From: Siderastrea siderea
Taxonomy: Eukaryota > Cnidaria > Anthozoa > Scleractinia > Rhizangiidae
Reading direction: 5' to 3'
Assembly (NCBI GenBank): GCA_964030785.1
Contig: OZ034968.1
Coordinates: forward strand, 65,387,399 to 65,451,398
DNA length: 64,000 nucleotides
Shown: positions 58,699 through 64,000 of the stretch, piece by piece
Position numbering within the stretch: position 1 is the first letter of the stretch
Layout: each line of letters opens with the position of its first letter
Made by a program: the position numbers and the translations under genes
Notes under the pieces: model-generated
Seen by the model: the letters and a program-made list of their open reading frames with translations, nothing else
The model's database searches: none
What the model was told of the DNA's origin: nothing

Positions 58699-60510
58699 GA
58701 ATTGTTAAGCTTTAATCAATGGTTTGTACGAGTGTTTGTCAAAACAATGGACGTTACAGTAGCCTGTATGCAGGCGGTCCTATGGAGTGGCTGATAACTT
58801 AATAGTCTAGCAATTGGTTCCTCTGTTGAACTTGATTTGCAGTCGTAAAAGCTCTGGCTGATCAGTATTATTTTGCAAATGTATCAAGTTCTGTAAAGTA
58901 TCTTAAAGACCCATTGCCACTTACCGTGATGCACTGCGCATTGTTTATTTTGATTTGACCGGACATGGGCCGCGATCTCTCGAGAGGAAAACTTACAGCC
59001 TCTCATCTCGAGGAAGAAGTGAACACTGAGTTTGAAATGTAAGGCGCAAGTAATTTTTTAGTCTCAAAAAGCAGCCCTGTCAGATATCAAAAGCCCGTCA
59101 AACACTATTGTGCACTTTGTTTTGGGCCGCGTAGCACTCGCCGAGGACATTTTCTTCGCCTCCCAAAATCCCATTTAAATCCCATGTTCCTACTTTCATG
59201 GAAAGTTTGAGATCGATGCAAACGAAACTGAAACCTCCAGCGAGCCATGAAGTTTTCTGTATAAAAAACGTACTTTCAGTCGGCTCTTTTCTGTCCGTTG
59301 CATCTAATTTGCATCGGGCATAATTTCAAATGAGCACCGCTGGCGGACGCTGTTTTTAGCCACTTTCGAAACTCACGTTCGACGGCCAGAGACGCGGAAA
59401 ACCTCCTTCAACTTTCGCCGAAAGTTTTATTTCAATACAGAACAAAACGAAGCCACCAGCGAGCTGAGAAGTTTTGTACTTCATCTATATTTTGACGTGC
59501 AGACAATACTTTGTTCTGGTCGATTGGTCACGTATCAATGTTGAAAACCTCACCTCACAGTAAACGAGTACTCTAAATTAAAAAGAGATAGCAAAACGAT
59601 TAGAGAATAAATTGTAAAATACAGGGGCACTTATAGAGGACCTAACAGACTTATTTCATTTACATGAAAGACCGAACTTGTGAGCCAAACCCGAAGGTTG
59701 CAGTTGCTGGCCGGCCACCCTCGAGCCTTTGGCGGTATCGCTCCACAGAAAAGTTCCAATCGTGACCAAAAATGGCTTCTACAACATCATAAGGCGAAAC
59801 ATCACGTTGAATATATGTTATATATTTCTTTGTACTTCACAGGTGTGCAAAATTGGCCGAACATTGCGCGATGGAACTGGATTACTTTGGATCCTTCTTA
59901 CTGTCGCGATGGCTGAGTATTTTCGTCGTCCACGAAATTCAATTACAACTGCGTTGCATTATGGAAAGTGTCAATGGGTCTTTAATCAACATCTTCAGAC
60001 GACAGTGCAATGCAACACTTTAGTTTTAACTGTATTTTTTTGGTTTGGCTCTTCAGTAAGAGACTAAAATATTTCAGTCAACCAAAGTAAAATTTTGCAA
60101 AGTCCAGTGTGTGAACCTGTAAATGTGCGGAATGTCACAACCATTTTTAATCTCTAGGCCGTCACTTCTCAAGCTGAAAAGTCATAAGCCAACTTAGAGT
60201 TCAGTTAATGTTTATAGGGTTGCTCCATGTTTAAAATCGATTTGGTATTAGAAAGTTTTGTTAAGATATACACTGTATAATCATTATTTACAGTACGTTG
60301 TTGGTTTTGGTGGTATGGAAGTTATAGTGTATGTTTATCTTTTGTACCCTGGCCATTTGAATTTCCATAGAATATGTATTAGAAATTGCACTACAGTTTG
60401 CAATAAAAATTACCATTGAGGCACAGAAGAATTGCTTGGAACGTTTGTCAAACACTGTTAACCAAAAGCCTGGAAAGCCCAGGGAAACCTTGGCTTCTAG
60501 GTTTTTGAAT
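58699..60510. other. Intergenic stretch, no gene supported
   Basis: Short open frames at 59680-60067 overlap in two frames and lack motifs. Two diverged copies of a segment around CCAGCGAG..GAAGTTTT occur at about 59235 and 59450. Nothing else is clear. Confidence 0.5.
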
Positions 60511-60514
60511 TCTT

Positions 60515-60965
60515 AGAACATTGGGCTTGAGGCTTTTCAAGTACTGTGATGTTTTCCAACCACGCTAACCGCGCTTTTCAGGTACATATGATGTGTTCGA
60601 ACCAGACTTTCTGGAAAACCCTGGTAAAACCAGACAAACAAGGTTTTTGAGGTATTGGTTTTGAACCAGACGTACCAAGAAAGCCTGGTTAAACCAAGGT
60701 AACCAAGCTTTTCAGGTAATGTTTTCGAACCAGACTCACCATAAAAGCCTGGTTAAACCAGACCAACCTGACTTTTTGGGTTATAATTTTCGTCCCTAAA
60801 CCGGCCTTACCAGGCTTCTGTGGTATAATAGAACCGGGCTTATCCTAAAAGCCTGGTAAAACCAAGCTTACCAGACTTTTTACCAGACTTGTTTTCTTCA
60901 CTTAAGAGCCTAGTAAGTCTGGTTGAACCAGACTTTACCAGGCTTACCAGACTTTTTACCAGGCT
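60515..60965. repeat. Degenerate minisatellite, period about 66 bp
   Basis: Roughly six or seven units built from GAACCAGACT, ACCA, AAAGCCTGGTTAAACCAG and CTTTTCAGGT, becoming irregular at both ends. AAGCCTGGTT and AACCAGGCTT make each unit partly self-complementary. Confidence 0.8.
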
Positions 60966-61485
60966 CTTGGTGCAAGGGATCCTCTGTTTGTGTTGCGGAC
61001 CTGTGCTAGCTGAATATCAATGCCCGCGTCGGTTGTGTACAAAGGACTTTGTGAATACGATAATTAACGCTTTTTGAACGGAAGAAAGTCAAATAAAAAT
61101 GCTTAGAAACATGAACACTGTGTTAATGTATGTTATTATGTGCTTGGTTTGTCGATTTAACGCTCTGGGAGGCGGTTTTAGAAACTTGATGTTTGACCCA
61201 CTCTATGAATATAGATATACTCACAAGGCATGCAGCTTCAAGAACCTCAAATTTCCGACCGGCTTGGGATTTCGTCGAAATTAATACACTTAACGTTGTG
61301 CCTTTGACAAAAGAATCCCAGTTTCCGAAAGAACGGTCTTTGTAGTTTGATTTGGCCTGATTTTGACTCATTCGAGTCTGCGAACTGACCCTGAAAATCC
61401 AGCACAAACTTTCGAATTTGATGGAAAACTTGTTTCTGCACAAGTTGCCTACTCAAAGGCATCTCAGGAATGCAGTTTTCGATGC

Positions 61486-61668
61486 AAATTTGAACTCACG
61501 AGTCCCAAGCGGCTTGTTTGGCACACGAGAAACATGTGCAAGTTGTAGGAAATAGTAAAATTTATTTCACCATTTTAATTTATTTTTATCACCATATTGT
61601 TGCGCTGCGATGCGTGGCAGCACACGCGTGTGCCAAACAGGCCGCTTGGGACTCGTGAGTTCAAATTT
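61486..61668. mobile_element. Fold-back MITE, about 183 bp
   Basis: The arm GCAAATTTGAACTCACGAGT continues to GCGGCTTGTTTGGCACACG and is matched inverted at about 61625-61668. No clear target duplication. A separate palindrome GTACTAGAG..CTCTAGTAC lies directly to the right (61683-61720). Confidence 0.7.
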
Positions 61669-61807
61669 GCGACGTCATGTTACGTACTAGAGAGAACTAG
61701 TTCCCTCTAGTACGTGACATGACACGATCGATCAACATAGTTTCGTGGCCCGTGCATCAGAGATGGAAAGTTTCAGACGAAGATCAACGAAGAAGGAGAA
61801 ATAATTA

Positions 61808-62222
61808 GGGGCTGTTTACATGGAGGGAGGAAGATCCTAGCACTAGGAAGACCCTAGAAGGCGAAACAACTTTTGGCTTGGTTTACATGCAAAAATTTCG
61901 GTCGGAGTAGTTGCTCGAAATCAAATAAAACTGTCAGTCCTTAGTAGCAGAACGCCCGGCCGTGGCCATATTTGTTTTTCTGTCCCTAGTACTAGGATCT
62001 TCCGAGCGAAGGCAGTTTACATGGTGCTAAGATCTTCCTAGCGATAGGATCTTTCTATCTCTCAGCTAGGAAGATCCTTAAGCGCTAGAAAGATCGTAGT
62101 GCTAGGGCCAAGTACAACATTTTGCATGTAAACTAAATACAGAAAACATATGGCGCAAGGATGTTCCGTCTTCTAGGATCTTCCTAGCACTAGGATCTTC
62201 CTCCCTCCATGTAAACAGCCCC
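61808..62222. mobile_element. 415-bp MITE with TTA duplication (PIF/Harbinger-like)
   Basis: The ends GGGGCTGTTTACATGGAGGG and the complement are flanked by TTA (61805-61807, 62223-62225). The interior is rich in CTAGGAAGATC and its complement, giving a branched hairpin. A 3-bp TTA duplication fits PIF/Harbinger. Confidence 0.82.
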
Positions 62223-62225
62223 TTA

Positions 62226-63491
62226 GTGACACTGGAGAAAGGGGAAGTCGCTAGCTCTAGAAATTTGCGATACCTTCGATAAGTCACCGGTGGAAAATCC
62301 CTGTGAGTGTTTGTTTTCTTGCGGCCAAGTTATAGTTTGCGATTTCCTCGACTTTGTTTATTTATTATTTTATTTTATTTTTTTCTGAAGCTCTCCTCAA
62401 AAATGTTCCCGTTGAACGGGCCACGCTACTACGGCGTTCGATGAGGATAACAACCTCGTGTAAGAAGACATGAGAGTCGCCCGGCTGTTCCTCTTCGCTG
62501 ATTGGCCAGAAAAATATCTTTCTGGCCAATCAGAAGGAGACAGTTCAAACGCTTCTGGAACTGGATCGGTAAGAGTTACTGCCCAGGGGCTCTTCCGCTC
62601 TTGTTGTAAACTTTCGCCCATGAAAATCCCATTGTCCCGATTAGCTGCCCCTGGGTCTCCGAGGATGGCGTTAGCCCTTCGTCAGAGCGAACTGAATATC
62701 ATATTGGATGTGAATAGCATTATAAGTGACGGACTATTTAAAAGCACCCAATTGGTTTAAAAGTAACTTATTAGTTACACCTATTAAAACTGCTATTCTG
62801 TCTTAAAGTTAATAAAACGGCGCGAACATTATGTTTAAAAGTTTGAAAAGTAATAGAACACTAATTAATTGAGGCAAGTCATTAAAGAAACCTTTCCAAC
62901 GTCATTCCTACGCCTCTATCTTTCTTATCGACTGTAAATATATTACCTGACAGAGAATTTCTTTCTGACTCTCCAGGTGCTTCACGAACGCTATTGTGCT
63001 TTGTAAAGTGGCTTTCGATACTTGTGTTGACGGATCTGTTGCTGGGACAGCAAACAAAAGTTCCCCCATGAAATGTTTAATTACGTGAAGACCAGCACAG
63101 GGTCCAGAGGAGCGAAGTTCGAGCAGAACGTTTAGTTTTCCTTGCGAAAGACAACCGACATAATTTGCTGCGAACTTGCGTTACTCGCGTTACCTATATT
63201 TTTACCGCAGGTCAAATTACTGTGGGCTCTTAGGATCACTGAGATCGACTTACACTAAATAAGACGACAAGCTTGTCCTTATTTTTACTTGAAAGCTTCG
63301 CTTTCCGAAGAAAAACCGTTGCCCTTCGGGCAACGTGTTAGGCGACCGAGGAAAAATGGTCTGCGGTTAATAGCAATTCTCAATATGGCGGACGGTATGG
63401 CGTACTAAGCGGAGCGAGATCGAGAAATACAGCGTATGGAAAGAGAAGAAAACCGTTCAAATTGGATTCACAAAGGTTGCACTGGGAAAAT
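62226..63491. other. Intergenic stretch with hairpins, no gene seen
   Basis: A perfect hairpin with 15-bp arms (62498-62533) holds inverted ATTGGCCA/TGGCCAAT boxes. A second hairpin, GTTGCCCTTCGGGCAAC, is at about 63319-63335. No coding region is supported. Confidence 0.6.
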
Positions 63492-63990
63492 CTATTGATC
63501 AAATGACGTGATTATGTATTTTAAAAGATAAGATGTATGAAGGATAATTCTTGCGTACAAATTTAACACCTCTGGACCCTGTGGACCAGTAGCCACTCTC
63601 GGAATTATTTCTGGTATTTTAGACTTCGGTGGCACTTTTCCTTCTGTTATCGCCTCATTAACATCGCTGAAAAACTGGTCCATTGTTTCTGGAAGCAAAG
63701 TCTTAGCGTCATCATGGAACGTAAAGGTGGTATTATTGTCTATGCAGTCGTTAATGGCTTGAAAAAGCGCATTAAAATCAGTGATGACTTCTGTCGTCAA
63801 GGCATGTTTGGCAGTTTCCACTTCGGTCAACGAAGGTCTGAATGCAAGTTGAGTCGCAACTGAATAAAATTCTGTCGACAAGGCCGTGACCTTGGTCATC
63901 CAAGGATGCTAAACGGTGTATCAGACTGAATAATCCAAGTCTCCTCTGTTGAGTAATGATAAGAACAGCGCTCACCGGAAAACAGTACAT
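63492..63990 (-). CDS. Terminal exon(s) of an unrecognised gene
   Basis: The last exon, 63492-63908, starts after an acceptor (ACCGTTTAG) and encodes HPWMTKVTALSTEFYSVATQ onward to LLKYIITSFDQ and a stop. A donor CCG|GTGAGC at 63976 would join a short upstream exon (MYCFP, ATG at 63988-63990) across a 67-bp intron in phase 0, giving a 143-residue protein. That exon could also extend beyond the window. The protein has no recognised motif; it is largely polar with one PPKSKIPEIIPR segment. Without the join, translation could start at the Met of MTKVTALS. Confidence 0.5.
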
Positions 63991-64000
63991 ATTAACTGTA

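Overview
The window looks like nuclear DNA from an anthozoan cnidarian, most likely a stony coral. This is inferred from intron-bearing genes, low gene density, dense DNA transposons and MITEs, a Penelope-type hammerhead motif, a TTAGGG-type telomere tract, and two Golgi-type glycosyltransferase genes that resemble coral-expanded families. It is not bacterial: there are no operons, and most open frames are decayed transposon genes.

Layout. 1-17107 is one uninterrupted satellite array of a 61/62-bp monomer (about 278 copies) that runs off the left edge. A 3.1-kb terminal-inverted-repeat element carrying a broken, spliced gene of unknown function (17108-20201) sits inside the satellite, which resumes for about two decayed copies (to ~20340). 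21469-26399 is a TTAA-flanked element with a truncated LINE nested in it. 27119-28892 holds a fold-back element, itself interrupted by a TA-flanked insert, and a small MITE. 29024-30575 is the most interesting item: a TIR element with a decayed CUT-domain exon plus homeodomain exon, whose ~230-bp inverted repeats are packed with ATCGAT and ATCAAT, the kind of site CUT-homeodomain proteins bind. 31861-32419 is a broken gene of the ZMYM/QRICH1-like (Crypton-derived) family split by a MITE. Three MITEs follow (32816-33325), then another TTAA-flanked element (33654-35662).

Intact-looking genes. Two minus-strand type II membrane glycosyltransferases are the best intact coding regions: a two-exon GT31 beta-1,3-galactosyltransferase-like gene (37252-38896) and a single-exon enzyme with a DxD motif (50243-51607). 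A terminal exon of an unrecognised gene lies at 63492-63908.

The rest. A hammerhead ribozyme followed by an (ATT)n tract is at 39317-39427. A 3.77-kb tandem segmental duplication (40777-48329), each copy with a tRNA-Ala-like pseudogene, runs directly into a four-unit tandem array of tRNA-like genes (48330-49370). A 5.2-kb TIR element (53528-58695) carries a large broken gene with a FEN/XPG- or PIN-like acidic motif region and a cysteine-rich tail. The right end has a 66-bp-period minisatellite and further MITEs.

Most of the window is explained by layers of transposition: elements in the satellite, elements in elements, and elements that carry exon-intron coding sequence. No searches were run; family names rest on motif recognition.
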